A stretch of DNA of 64,000 nt from Paracoccaceae bacterium (GTDB taxonomy: Bacteria; Pseudomonadota; Alphaproteobacteria; Rhodobacterales; Rhodobacteraceae). Location of the stretch: NCBI GenBank assembly GCA_014654775.1, contig JACVZW010000014.1:1-64000 (forward strand), written 5' to 3'. Positions 1 to 8,473 of the stretch are shown piece by piece. The notes below the pieces were generated by a model. It was given only the letters and a program-made list of their open reading frames with translations, searched no databases and had not been told where the DNA came from. Position 1 is the stretch's first letter; each line of letters starts with the position of its first letter. A program made the translations under genes and the position numbers.

Positions 1-168
1 CAAACCCGCCGCATCGCGCGCCGTCAGAAGCGCAGGAGTGACACCGCCACCCGTGGCGTCCCCTCCATTCAGGATGACGGCCCCGGCACCACCGTCGATG
101 GCGTGCTGGTCCGAGATCGTGATCTGGTTGAGAATGACATCGGGGTCCTGGCTGTTGTCGGTGACCAT
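1..168 (-). CDS. Hypothetical protein, N-terminal fragment (runs off left edge)
   Basis: An ATG at 168 (minus strand) opens a frame of 56 codons that stays open to base 1, so only the N-terminus is present. The peptide begins MVTDNSQDPD and continues as a Gly/Ala/Thr-rich stretch (residues 25-45) with no signal peptide or membrane segment. I do not recognise a family. The Gly/Asp-rich, beta-prone composition would suit the start of a secreted or repeat-rich surface protein, but that is a guess. It is divergent from the response regulator at 825, separated by about 650 bases. Confidence is limited because the remainder lies outside the window. Confidence 0.45.
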   Translation of the reverse strand, partial: MVTDNSQDPDVILNQITISDQHAIDGGAGAVILNGGDATGGGVTPALLTARDAAGL

Positions 169-824
169 TGTGCTAATCCTGTGTACGAAGTTGAGCCGCG
201 CGCGGGCGCACGGCGCGAGTGGTAATGACTTACGTTCGCAACTGGGGGGCCTTTCGACAAATGGCGGGAGTCCAACAATCCATCGGCCAGCAGTCCACTT
301 GACGGTCAGACCTAGGTCCGACGAAGTCTGAGAAGCGGCGCGCGGTTCACGCAGCGCGAGGCATGGCAGGGTGGGTTTGGGGCATCCACCTTTGGTTTAA
401 ATGGCCTTTTCGGGCGAGATTCCGCCTGATGCCTTCCGAACCCTGAAAGACCGCTTCGGCGCGGAGGCAAACCAAGGCGCCGCTGTACGAATCAGTTTAC
501 GTTGCGTGAATAACCGACGGTTACCGACCGCCCCTCGCATTCAACCTGAGGGAGAATGCCATCGGCTCTCGCGCCCAAGTTCTGCCCCAATTTCGACCAA
601 GTGCCGTACAGGGAAAACTTTCCTTGTTTGCAACCTGGAAACGAAACCCGGCCAAACGCTTGAATTATCAAGTGCCTGTAGGGGCAATCGTGGCCAAACT
701 ATGTCCGAAAGCCGACAAGATATAAACTTTCGTTTAGACCTCCGGCCAAATTAAGGTAGGTTAACAAGTGGGGGCATTGGGAAGCGACCGGGATAACCGG
801 TCCGACTCTGCAAGTGGGACTGAC
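169..824. other. Long intergenic region between divergent genes
   Basis: About 650 bases with no convincing gene. Its GC content is visibly lower than that of the flanking coding DNA, and the open frames inside it lack family resemblance and normal codon bias. A short dyad with arms CTTGA and TCAAG (659-663 and 668-672) and an AAGGTAGG purine run just before a GTG at 768 are the only signals I see. The region presumably carries promoters for both divergent genes. Confidence 0.4.
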
Positions 825-1487
825 ATGCTGAAACTCGTTCTTATCGACGACCATCCGATCGTTCTTGCCGGTCTGGTGGATATCCTGCGCTCTCATGCGC
901 AGTACCAGGTTGTGAACACCGGATCGACGGCGGATGCTGCACTCCGCCTCGTTCGGGAAGAGGAATGCGACGTACTGGTCGCGGACCTTAACCTGCCGGG
1001 GGACATGGTCGAGACGATCCGCCAGATCCGCGCGGAAAAGCCGGAAGTGAAGATCCTGGTCTTTACCGCCAGCGCCAGCCCGGACTCTTGCCTGCAGGTG
1101 ATGGCGGCGGGTGCCAACGGGTTCGTCCTGAAGGGCAGCTCGGGCGGGGACCTGTTCTACGCGATCGAAGAGGTTGCGGCGGGCAAGGAGTTCATCTCCT
1201 CCTCGATGGCGTCGAAGGTGATCCGCGAGATGCGGATGGCCGAGCAGCGCAAGCAGGAACGCGCTTCTGTTGCGCTGAACTCGCGCGAGGATCAGGTGGT
1301 TCGGGAGCTGCTGAACGGCGCGTCGAACAAAGAGATCGCGAACAAGCTGAACCTCTCTGACAAGACGGTGAAGCACTACATGACGCAGATCATGCAGAAG
1401 TTCAACGCGCGCAACCGGCTGGAAGTCGTGCTGGAAGTGCAGCGGATGAACGGTTCGCCCACGACCCAGCCGCGCTACTACGCCTGA
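825..1487 (+). CDS. LuxR/NarL-family response regulator
   Basis: Two-component response regulator of 220 residues, a cytoplasmic DNA-binding protein. The receiver domain (about 1-120) starts MLKLVLIDDHP with the acidic pair D8/D9, the probable phospho-acceptor D54 in VADLN, and the conserved lysine in FVLKGSS. A C-terminal LuxR helix-turn-helix (about 150-205) contains SNKEIANKLNLSDKTVKHYM. The length is typical of the NarL/FixJ class. ATG 825 is chosen because it begins exactly at the receiver fold. A GTG at 768 has a better ribosome-binding sequence (AAGGTAGG) and would add 19 residues, so the start is uncertain. No histidine kinase lies beside it, so it is an orphan here. Target genes cannot be inferred. 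Confidence 0.9.
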   Translation: MLKLVLIDDHPIVLAGLVDILRSHAQYQVVNTGSTADAALRLVREEECDVLVADLNLPGDMVETIRQIRAEKPEVKILVFTASASPDSCLQVMAAGANGFVLKGSSGGDLFYAIEEVAAGKEFISSSMASKVIREMRMAEQRKQERASVALNSREDQVVRELLNGASNKEIANKLNLSDKTVKHYMTQIMQKFNARNRLEVVLEVQRMNGSPTTQPRYYA

Positions 1488-1588
1488 TCCGGCACGGCCG
1501 CCAGCGGCTAGAAGCTTGGTCTGGCACGGTGGCCGGGATGCAGGTCTGAACACCGCAGAGTTCCACTGAATACAATGAGTTAGGACCT

Positions 1589-1602
1589 ACCCCCTAGGGG
1601 GT
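1589..1602. repeat. Perfect 14-base palindrome ACCCCCTAGGGGGT
   Basis: A self-complementary sequence about 100 bases after the response-regulator stop and 120 bases before the next start. It has no loop and no T-run, so it is not a typical terminator. It could be a protein-binding dyad for the downstream gene. Nothing else is seen in the gap from 1488 to 1725. Confidence 0.35.
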
Positions 1603-1725
1603 GGGATTGGAGCCTGATGCCTTAAACGCCGGGGGGCGGGTGATCCGGGGCAGCAGGATGGCAGACAGAGATGAACACTTCCGCGCGGCAGGGATCGGCG
1701 GGGTGCAGGATCGGAGGACACAGAC

Positions 1726-2244
1726 ATGACAAGCCGGGCTCAGGACGTGGCGATCTATCTTTCGCACCATTTCCACCACGCATGGGAAGGGTTTGGCTTC
1801 TTCGACCTGCAGCGCCTGCTCTATCTGGCGCAGGGGTGGCATCTGGCCTCGGGGCGGGGGATCCTGTTCACCGAGACGATCGGGGCACACAAGGCGGCAC
1901 CGCTGACCTATTCGGTCAAGGGCCTGCTGCCGATGGAAGAAATGCTTCCGCATCCAGAGCTTGCGCCGGCGGATGAAGATTTTCTCGACAGCTTCTGCCT
2001 GACCTATGGCGTGGCCGACCGGGAGGCCGTCAAGCGGCAGGTGGACCGCGAGGACAGCGCGTGGCGCTTGGCCCAGCTGGTGGGCGGTGAAGGCGCAACT
2101 ATCCCGCCGCAGCTGATGGAAGCGACCTTCCGGCTGATGCTGCTGGATCACGCAGAATCCAACCGCAAGATGCGCAGCACCCAGATCGGCGTGCAGATGC
2201 ACCGCGCGGCGGGCGGGAATGTGGTGGCGTTCCGGTCGCGTTGA
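1726..2244 (+). CDS. Panacea-domain (SocA/DUF4065-like) protein
   Basis: A 172-residue cytoplasmic protein. Residues 25-45 read FDLQRLLYLAQGWHLASG, which matches the family core in which a leucine-rich helix is followed by YxAQGWHLA. The family includes SocA, a proteolysis-promoting antitoxin of Caulobacter, and the broader Panacea antitoxin group that pairs with many unrelated toxins. GGAGG lies 8 bases before the ATG. Typical Panacea proteins are 150-180 residues, so this looks complete. No toxin-like gene is adjacent: the neighbours are a response regulator and, after a terminator, a glutamine-synthetase homologue. It may be an orphan or have another role. The family call is from motif resemblance only. 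Confidence 0.6.
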   Translation: MTSRAQDVAIYLSHHFHHAWEGFGFFDLQRLLYLAQGWHLASGRGILFTETIGAHKAAPLTYSVKGLLPMEEMLPHPELAPADEDFLDSFCLTYGVADREAVKRQVDREDSAWRLAQLVGGEGATIPPQLMEATFRLMLLDHAESNRKMRSTQIGVQMHRAAGGNVVAFRSR

Positions 2245-2385
2245 GCGATTGGGCCGCACAGCGTTAACTTTGTTGTTTATCAAGTATTTGGTCGGTCAGG
2301 ACTAGTGCCCTGTGTTGTGCCGCCTTTTGTGCAGCAAACTGTGGCCACGCACGGTGACGTAAGTTTTCAGCAGCTATTGGTTAAT

Positions 2386-2411
2386 GGGGGGCCTCTGTGC
2401 CCCCCTTTTTT
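2386..2411 (+). terminator. Rho-independent terminator
   Basis: A six-G arm (2386-2391), an 8-base loop, a six-C arm (2400-2405) and a run of six T (2406-2411). It ends the transcript of the Panacea-domain gene and isolates it from the glutamine-synthetase-like gene downstream. Confidence 0.8.
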
Positions 2412-2482
2412 GTCCCCCTTTGCCCGCCCGATGGGCCATGCTAGGGCCGCCCTTGCGGGCGATGGGGCGAAAGGATGCCGGA

Positions 2483-3868
2483 ATGCGCGACGATTTCACG
2501 GGACCGGGCGGTGCATCGCTTGCCGAGGCGCGGGCCTTCCTTGACGCTCATCCAGAGGTGCAGGGGATCGACCTTGCTCTGATCGACTGCCACGGCATCG
2601 CGCGCGGCAAAACCATCCGGCGGCATGAGCTGGACAGCCTGTTCACCCGCGGCCGGGGGATACCCGGTTCGATCTTCGCGCAGGATGTGACCGGGGATGA
2701 CGTAGAGGAGACGGGTCTGGTCTGGGCAGGTGCGGGCGGGGATTGCGTCTGCTGGCCCTTGGGCGGGACGCTTGGCCTGATGCCTGCCACGGGGCGGGGG
2801 CATGTGCTGATTTCCATGTGGGGGCCGGATGGCCAGCCCTTTGCGCCCGAGCCGCGCAATGCGCTGCGCGCGCAGGTCGCGCGGGCCGAGGCGATGGGGT
2901 TCACGCCCATGGGGGCGCTGGAGCTGGAATTCTACCTGATCGACCGCGAGCGTGACGGGGACGGGCGCCATCGCCCCGCCCGCTATGTGTTAAGCGGGCG
3001 CAAGACCACGGCCAACAACTGCATGTCGGTCGATGAGTTGGACGAGATGTCGCCCTTCTTCGATGCGGTCTATGCCGGGGCGAAGTCTTTGGACCTGCCG
3101 ATGGAGACGCTGATTTCGGAATATGCGGCGGGGCAATACGAGCTGACGCTGCGCTATCGCGGGCTGATGCGGGCGGCGGATGATGCGGTGATTGCCAAGC
3201 GGTTGATCCGGGCCACGGCACGGCGCTTTGGGATGGAGGCCTGTTTCATGGCCAAGCCCTTTGGCCATCAGGCGGGATCGGGGATGCATCTGCATCTGTC
3301 GCTGGCCGATGGCGCCGGGCGGAACCTGTTCGCCGATCCGTCCGAGGGGGTGTTGTCGCCCCTGATGTTGCAGGCCATCGCGGGCATCCGGGCCACCATC
3401 GGGGATACGATGCTGGTGCTGGCGCCGTTCCAGAATTCATGGCGGCGCTTTGCAAGCGCGGTCTATTCGCCTGCGGATGATACATGGGGCGTGGAAAACC
3501 GTACGGTGGCCCTGCGCGTGCCGGGGGGGAACCCGGCGGCACGGCATTTCGAACATCGGGTCGCGGGGGTGGATGCCAACCCCTATCTGGTGGCGGCGAT
3601 CACGCTGGGCGCGGCGCTGGATGGGATCGCGGCGGAGGCCGATCCCGGCCCGCCCGTGACGGGGGTTGCCTCGGAGTCGGGGCATGTGCCCGATCTGCCG
3701 CGCGGCTGGCTGGAGGCGATCGAACGGTTTGAGCGGTCGGAATTCTGTCACCGCATCCTTGGCCCCGCGCAGCATCGCGGCTTTGCTGCTGTGAAGCGGG
3801 CGGAATACATGCGCCTTGCCCTGACCGTGACCGAAGCCGAGTGGGAGCTTTACGGTTTCACTGTCTGA
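2483..3868 (+). CDS. Glutamine synthetase family protein (gamma-glutamylpolyamine synthetase-like)
   Basis: ATP-dependent glutamate-amine ligase of 461 residues. It has the beta-grasp N-domain (about 15-110) and the catalytic domain (about 115-455) with metal ligands in LELEF (E147, E149), the HLHLSL strand (H269, H271), a nucleotide/ammonia-site region NSWRRFAS near 318-325, and ENRTVALRV (338-346). The length and the lack of the adenylylation-loop tyrosine context resemble PuuA/GlnT-type enzymes rather than GlnA, which suggests glutamylation of putrescine or another amine. The substrate is inferred. ATG 2483 is preferred over in-frame ATGs at 2384 and 2462 because the upstream residues have no family counterpart and overlap the terminator. 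It stands alone, 60 bases before an unrelated gene. Confidence 0.85.
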   Translation: MRDDFTGPGGASLAEARAFLDAHPEVQGIDLALIDCHGIARGKTIRRHELDSLFTRGRGIPGSIFAQDVTGDDVEETGLVWAGAGGDCVCWPLGGTLGLMPATGRGHVLISMWGPDGQPFAPEPRNALRAQVARAEAMGFTPMGALELEFYLIDRERDGDGRHRPARYVLSGRKTTANNCMSVDELDEMSPFFDAVYAGAKSLDLPMETLISEYAAGQYELTLRYRGLMRAADDAVIAKRLIRATARRFGMEACFMAKPFGHQAGSGMHLHLSLADGAGRNLFADPSEGVLSPLMLQAIAGIRATIGDTMLVLAPFQNSWRRFASAVYSPADDTWGVENRTVALRVPGGNPAARHFEHRVAGVDANPYLVAAITLGAALDGIAAEADPGPPVTGVASESGHVPDLPRGWLEAIERFERSEFCHRILGPAQHRGFAAVKRAEYMRLALTVTEAEWELYGFTV

Positions 3869-3927
3869 GGGGTGCGACTCGCCTTTTGGTGCTAGGCTGG
3901 CACCCTGTGCATCGGGGAGGGTGGCGC

Positions 3928-5076
3928 ATGGGCGGGGCGGTGACGGTGCTTCTTGGCACCTCGAAGGGGGTGTTCCTGCTGCGGTCGGATACGGCGCGGC
4001 GGGTCTGGGGGGTGGAGGGGCCGCTTTGCGATGGCTGGCCCATCAACCATGTGATCGGCGATGCGGCGACCGGGATGCTCTGGGCCGCCGGGGGCAGCGA
4101 CTGGCATGGCGCGGGCGTCTGGCGCAGCGCGGATGGCGGGGCGACATGGGCGCTATCGCTGCTATCGAATGGCCAGATGGATGCGATGCTGGCCGCCGAT
4201 CCGGATGTGGCGGCCTATCTGGGGCGCGGGCCTGCGCCAGAGGCCCCCTTCAAGGGGAAGGTGGCGGCGCTGTGGTCGCTGGGTCTGGCGGGCGAGGTGC
4301 TTTATGCTGGGGGCAAGCCCGGGATGCTGTTTGCCAGCCGCGATCTTGGGGAAAGCTGGGAGGAGGTTACCGCCCTGACTGAACACCCGTCGCGCGAGAC
4401 ATGGGTGCCGGGGGGCGCGGGGCTGGTGGCGCATACGATCGTGGCCGATCCGGGCGATGGGCAGAAGCTGTGGGTGGGCATCTCGGCCGCCGGGGTCTTT
4501 GCAACGGAAGATGGCGGCGCGACATGGGAGCGGCGCAACCGCATGTCAAACGAGGCGGCAGAGGCGCATGGGCATGACCATGGGGCCTGCGGGCATGAGG
4601 TGGGCCATTGCGTGCACAACATGGTGCGCGCGCCGGGGGGTGGGGACCTGATGTATCAGCAGAACCACCACGGCGTGTTCCGCAGCCCGGATGGCGGGAG
4701 GAGCTGGCAGGAGGTAACGGCGGGGTTGCCGTCTTCCTTCGGCTTTCCCATCGCCGTCGATCCGGCGGATGCACGGCGCATCTGGACCTTTCCCCTGAAC
4801 GGCGACACGCAGGGGCGATTTCCGCCCGACGCCTCGGCTGCCGTGTGGCGGTCAGAGGATGGCGGGGACACTTGGCAGGCGCTGCAAGAGGGTCTGCCTG
4901 CGCGGAACTGCTTTTTCACCGTGCTGCGGCAGGCGATGGCGGTGGATCGTGCCACGCCCTCGGGCATCTATTTCGGGACGAACAGCGGTTCGGTCTTTGC
5001 CAGCACCGACCATGGCGACCATTGGCAAGAGATCGCGCGGCATCTGCCGACCGTGCTGAGTGTGGAGACGGTGTGA
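3928..5076 (+). CDS. BNR/Asp-box repeat beta-propeller protein (sialidase/VPS10-like)
   Basis: A 382-residue predicted beta-propeller. Six Asp-box motifs of the S-x-D-x-G-x-x-W type are readable at about 67-74, 137-144, 193-200, 253-260, 309-316 and 359-366. Such repeats occur in sialidases, photosystem assembly factors and sortilin-like receptors. No sialidase catalytic arginine triad is evident, so enzymatic activity should not be assumed. Residues 214-230 form a His/Cys-rich insert (HGHDHGACGHEVGHCVH) between repeats three and four, a plausible metal site. No signal peptide is seen, so it is probably cytoplasmic. ATG 3928 follows GGGGAGGG; the upstream in-frame extension is not supported. 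A strong hairpin follows the stop codon. Confidence 0.75.
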   Translation: MGGAVTVLLGTSKGVFLLRSDTARRVWGVEGPLCDGWPINHVIGDAATGMLWAAGGSDWHGAGVWRSADGGATWALSLLSNGQMDAMLAADPDVAAYLGRGPAPEAPFKGKVAALWSLGLAGEVLYAGGKPGMLFASRDLGESWEEVTALTEHPSRETWVPGGAGLVAHTIVADPGDGQKLWVGISAAGVFATEDGGATWERRNRMSNEAAEAHGHDHGACGHEVGHCVHNMVRAPGGGDLMYQQNHHGVFRSPDGGRSWQEVTAGLPSSFGFPIAVDPADARRIWTFPLNGDTQGRFPPDASAAVWRSEDGGDTWQALQEGLPARNCFFTVLRQAMAVDRATPSGIYFGTNSGSVFASTDHGDHWQEIARHLPTVLSVETV

Positions 5077-5097
5077 GGGGGGCCTTGGCGGCCCCCC
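5077..5097. terminator. Bidirectional hairpin between convergent genes
   Basis: GGGGGGCC (5077-5084), a 5-base loop and GGCCCCCC (5090-5097) fill the whole gap between the convergent stop codons of the propeller gene and the SCO1-cytochrome gene. The long GC stem suits termination in both directions although no T-run is present. Confidence 0.6.
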
Positions 5098-5098
5098 G

Positions 5099-6121
5099 TC
5101 ATTCCGAAAGACCATGCGCCTTTTCGAAGGCCTCGAAAGAGGCGGCGGCCTCTTCCTCGGCCACGGCGAGGCGGGCGTCGGCGGCCTTGAGGTAGCTGAG
5201 CATGTCTTCGACATCGACCGGGTTCAGGCCCAGATTGGGCATGACCACGCCGGGATAGGCATCGTTCAGCGCCACCGCGGTGGGATCGCCCGCCTTGAGC
5301 GCGAGGTCAGGGTTCATGATATAGGCCTTGAGCCAGTCTTCTTCGCGCCGCAGGGTGACGGCGGCAAGGTCGGGGGCGTAGCGTTCGCCGTAGCCGATGG
5401 TGTGGCAGGAGGCGCAGGCCCGCAGGAAGATCGCCTCGCCCGGATGGGCCGACAGGTCATAGACCGTGTTGATCTTCAGCGCGGCTTGCAATGCCTCGGC
5501 ATTGGTCTGGGCGCTTTTGCTGTGCTCGGGGTCAAGTTCAAGGATCGACTGCAGCGCGATGGTCAGGCTGCCCATGACGGAGGAGCGCCGCCAGACGCCG
5601 GTCTTGGCGTTGCCGATCACCATGTCGGTGCGGTGCAGGTTCAGGGCACGGGCCTTTTCGCCAAGCTTGAAGCGGATGGTGTCGATGTTCTCGCGCGAGC
5701 CGGTGAGGAAGGTCCAGCCCTTGTCGGCATCGAAGCCTTCCTTGAAGGTCTGCAGCTTTTCGGGCGTGTCGTTTTCCGGGTCTAGGGTGATGGACACGAA
5801 GAAGATGTCCTCGCCCATCCGTTCGCCCAGCCATTGATAAACCTGCGCAAGGCGGGCCACGGTCAGAGAGCAATAGTCGGTGCATTCGCTGTAGAAGAAA
5901 CTCACCACGACGATCTTGTCCTTCAACATGTCGTCGAAGAAGGCGATCTCTTCGCCCTCGCTGGTCACGAGGGGAAGGTTGGTGAAGTATTCCTCGCCGC
6001 GCACATCGGCGCTGCGGCCTTCGGTGGCCACAAGCACGGCGAAGATCGCCACGGCGCAGGCCAGAAGGGCGTGGGGAAGGAGGCGCATCGCCTCCTTCGT
6101 TGTTGTGATGGCCCAGAGCAT
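5099..6121 (-). CDS. SCO1/SenC-cytochrome c fusion protein
   Basis: A 340-residue exported protein. Residues 13-38 form a signal sequence or membrane anchor. A thioredoxin-fold SCO domain follows (about 40-200) with the copper-binding CTDYC (C80, C84) and the expected distal histidine H163. A C-terminal class I cytochrome c domain (about 220-315) carries CASCH (C236, C239, H240) and a probable axial Met294 in VVMPNLG. SCO proteins deliver copper or act as thiol reductants; the fused haem domain suggests electron transfer to or from the copper site. It starts 15 bases after the multicopper oxidase stop, so the two are almost certainly cotranscribed. An internal ATG at 6088 is an alternative start, but its AGGAGG is only 2 bases away. 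Confidence 0.87.
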   Translation of the reverse strand: MLWAITTTKEAMRLLPHALLACAVAIFAVLVATEGRSADVRGEEYFTNLPLVTSEGEEIAFFDDMLKDKIVVVSFFYSECTDYCSLTVARLAQVYQWLGERMGEDIFFVSITLDPENDTPEKLQTFKEGFDADKGWTFLTGSRENIDTIRFKLGEKARALNLHRTDMVIGNAKTGVWRRSSVMGSLTIALQSILELDPEHSKSAQTNAEALQAALKINTVYDLSAHPGEAIFLRACASCHTIGYGERYAPDLAAVTLRREEDWLKAYIMNPDLALKAGDPTAVALNDAYPGVVMPNLGLNPVDVEDMLSYLKAADARLAVAEEEAAASFEAFEKAHGLSE

Positions 6122-6136
6122 GGTTTCCCCCGTTCC

Positions 6137-8473
6137 TTACGTGCTGATCTTCGGGAAGGGTTTGAAGCTGCGGTGGAACGGATTCCCCTCGGGCATGATC
6201 TCGGGCATGACATAGGTCACGCCGTCGGGTGTCGTGTGGGGCGTCGGGATCACCTGCACATGGGTCTGCGACGTCTTCGGGTTGTTCGGGTCCGTCAGCA
6301 CGTCAAAGCGCACCAGCATCGCGGCATCTTCATGCACGGTGTTGTGGCAATGGGTGACATAGGCCCCGCCATATTCGCCGAAGCGGACCTGAATCTTGAC
6401 CGACCCGCCTTCGCCCAGCCACCACACGTCCTTGCGCGCACCCTTTTCCGCCGCGCCCATCGGGAACTTGGTGCGCGAAATGGTGACGCCTTCCTCGAAG
6501 TGCAGGTGGGCGGGATGGTCCCAGCCGCCGCCGCCATTGACGAGGATCCAGTGCTCCACCTCGCCGGGGCGGGGAACGAGCATGGAAATGCGGTTGGCGT
6601 TGAGCGAATGCGTATCCTCGCCGTTGATCCGCATACCCCATGGGGTTTCGCGTTCCATCGGGCAGGAGGGGAAGCATCCGGTCGGCGTGTCGTCGCGGGC
6701 GTCATTGGCGCCACGCTTGAATTCGATCACGCGTTCGCGCACCGGGGCCACGATCGGGATCTGTTCGGTCAGCTTGGACTTGACCTTGCTGCGGTCGGCA
6801 TCGACGCCGTGCTTGTAGGTGTAGCCGGGCCGGTCCACGCTTTGCATCGTGTTCTGCACGCGGAATTCGAGGATGCGGCCCACGGCGGGATCGTAGGTCT
6901 TGCCCTGCAGCGCATCCTTGAGCGACAGCTTGTCCTTGGGGCCGCGGCCGTTCTCGAATTCCAGCAGGTTGACGAGGTAGAGCCGGTCACCCTGACGGAA
7001 GCCCGAGAAATCGACGATCACGTCGAGCCGTTCCCCAGTTGACAGCGTGTCGAGCTGGTTCACCGTGACCGGGGTCGGGATCAGGTTGCCGTCATTGGCG
7101 ATGATCGTCATCGGCACCACGCGACCGGCAGAGTTGACCAGCGCAAGGCGATACCAGCGCGCCATCGAGGCGCAAAGGATGCGGAAGCGGAACTTGCGCG
7201 GCATCACCTCGAAGAAGGGTCTGTAGGCGAAGTTCACGAAGACCATGTCGCCCAAGAAACCTTCGGTATCGAAGATGTCGAAGAAATACTGGCCGTCCGG
7301 ATCGGTGGCACCGTCCGAGATCATCAGGTTGATGTCGAAATCGGTATTGCCCCAGTCGAGATGCCAGCCCGAGGGCAGTTGCAGGTTGACCCCGTCATCC
7401 ATCCGTTCGTTGCCGCGGTCGGGGCCAGAGTAGTAGTTCATCATGCCCACATGGCCCTTGTACACGTTTTCGGCCGTGTAGAAGGAGCGGTGGTCGTGGA
7501 ACCAGAGCGTGCCCTGCAATTCGCGGAAGTCGCCCGCGACCTTGGTCAGGCCACCGTTGCCGTCCGGACCAGAGGCGCGCGGGTCGTTTCCTTCGACGTT
7601 GATCATGTCAGCGCGGGCCAGCGTGGTGGACCAGTGATAATCATAGAACTGGCCGGGGTAGAAATGCGCGTTCGACGCCCCGTCAGAAGTAGAGGCGTTG
7701 TGGCCGTTATGGTTATGCGTGGTCTGGCTGATGGAGCCGAAGCCGCCGTTGTTCGCCTGATCCAGCGAGACGTTGTTGTAATGCCGGAAGATGACCGGTT
7801 CGCCGTAGCGCAGCTTGAGCAGCGGGGGCGGTAGCACGCCTGCGGAAAGGCGGCCCGTCCCAAAGGACCAGATCTTGTCTTCCCCTTGGGGGGCAAGGCC
7901 GGGATGCAGGCGCACGTCGCCTTCGGGGCAACCCAGCGACATCACATAGCCCTTCTTGGGCAGGTATTCTTCCCAGCGTTGATGGGCGAAGTATTCCCCC
8001 GGCGGGCGGCCCTCCATCGGGCCACGCCCGGTGAGCGGGTTGGTGTACATCGGATCGCCGCCGGATTCCGAGTATTCGGTATGCCAGGAGGTGCGCTTGG
8101 AATAGGGTTCGTTGGGCAGGTCCTGCCATTCGAGCCAGCTTTCGCCGTTCATCGTGACCTTCTTCAGATCATGCGGCTTCACCTCGTTCAGACGCGGCAT
8201 GCGCTGGGTGAAGGGCTTGACCCCGAAAAGCGGGCTGGGTGGGGTGCCGGTCGGAATGGTCGGCAAAATCTGGCTATGGGCATAAGGGCTAAGCCCGTTG
8301 ACCATGGCGAGTGTGCCCGCCGAGGTGAAGATGCCCCATTTGAAAAGCTCGCGCCGTGTCACCTGACCCGTGGACAGCGCCTTGACGATTTCCGCCCGAT
8401 TGTTACGGGCATTCTGCGCCTCGCGGATGCGGGCACGGGATGCGTTCTTGCTGAGATACACTGTTGACCCCAT
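6137..8473 (-). CDS. Large Tat-exported multicopper oxidase
   Basis: A 778-residue periplasmic oxidase. A twin-arginine signal (TRRELFKWG, residues 39-47) lies 38 residues in and precedes a hydrophobic stretch. The four copper-ligand clusters are readable: HNHNGH (253-258), FHDH (H326, H328), HPAHLH (H653, H656, H658) and HCHNTVH (708-714) with type 1 Cys709 and probable axial Met719. It is longer than laccase or CueO (about 500-530), with long inserts between ligand pairs. The substrate (metal ion, phenol, other) is not evident. ATG 8473 follows AAAAGG; a longer frame to 8671 has no homology-like content. The SCO1-cytochrome c fusion directly downstream probably metallates it or receives electrons. 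Confidence 0.88.
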   Translation of the reverse strand: MGSTVYLSKNASRARIREAQNARNNRAEIVKALSTGQVTRRELFKWGIFTSAGTLAMVNGLSPYAHSQILPTIPTGTPPSPLFGVKPFTQRMPRLNEVKPHDLKKVTMNGESWLEWQDLPNEPYSKRTSWHTEYSESGGDPMYTNPLTGRGPMEGRPPGEYFAHQRWEEYLPKKGYVMSLGCPEGDVRLHPGLAPQGEDKIWSFGTGRLSAGVLPPPLLKLRYGEPVIFRHYNNVSLDQANNGGFGSISQTTHNHNGHNASTSDGASNAHFYPGQFYDYHWSTTLARADMINVEGNDPRASGPDGNGGLTKVAGDFRELQGTLWFHDHRSFYTAENVYKGHVGMMNYYSGPDRGNERMDDGVNLQLPSGWHLDWGNTDFDINLMISDGATDPDGQYFFDIFDTEGFLGDMVFVNFAYRPFFEVMPRKFRFRILCASMARWYRLALVNSAGRVVPMTIIANDGNLIPTPVTVNQLDTLSTGERLDVIVDFSGFRQGDRLYLVNLLEFENGRGPKDKLSLKDALQGKTYDPAVGRILEFRVQNTMQSVDRPGYTYKHGVDADRSKVKSKLTEQIPIVAPVRERVIEFKRGANDARDDTPTGCFPSCPMERETPWGMRINGEDTHSLNANRISMLVPRPGEVEHWILVNGGGGWDHPAHLHFEEGVTISRTKFPMGAAEKGARKDVWWLGEGGSVKIQVRFGEYGGAYVTHCHNTVHEDAAMLVRFDVLTDPNNPKTSQTHVQVIPTPHTTPDGVTYVMPEIMPEGNPFHRSFKPFPKIST

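Noticed and set aside
401-754. A plus-strand frame in the first intergenic region (117 codons)
   Set aside because: No ribosome-binding site, no family resemblance and base composition unlike the coding regions. The frame appears to be chance.
2384-2482. Upstream in-frame extension of the glutamine-synthetase-like gene
   Set aside because: The first codons fall inside the terminator hairpin at 2386-2411 and add residues with no family counterpart.
6137-8473. Calling the multicopper oxidase a manganese oxidase or laccase
   Set aside because: The copper ligands show only the superfamily. Length and context do not fix the substrate.
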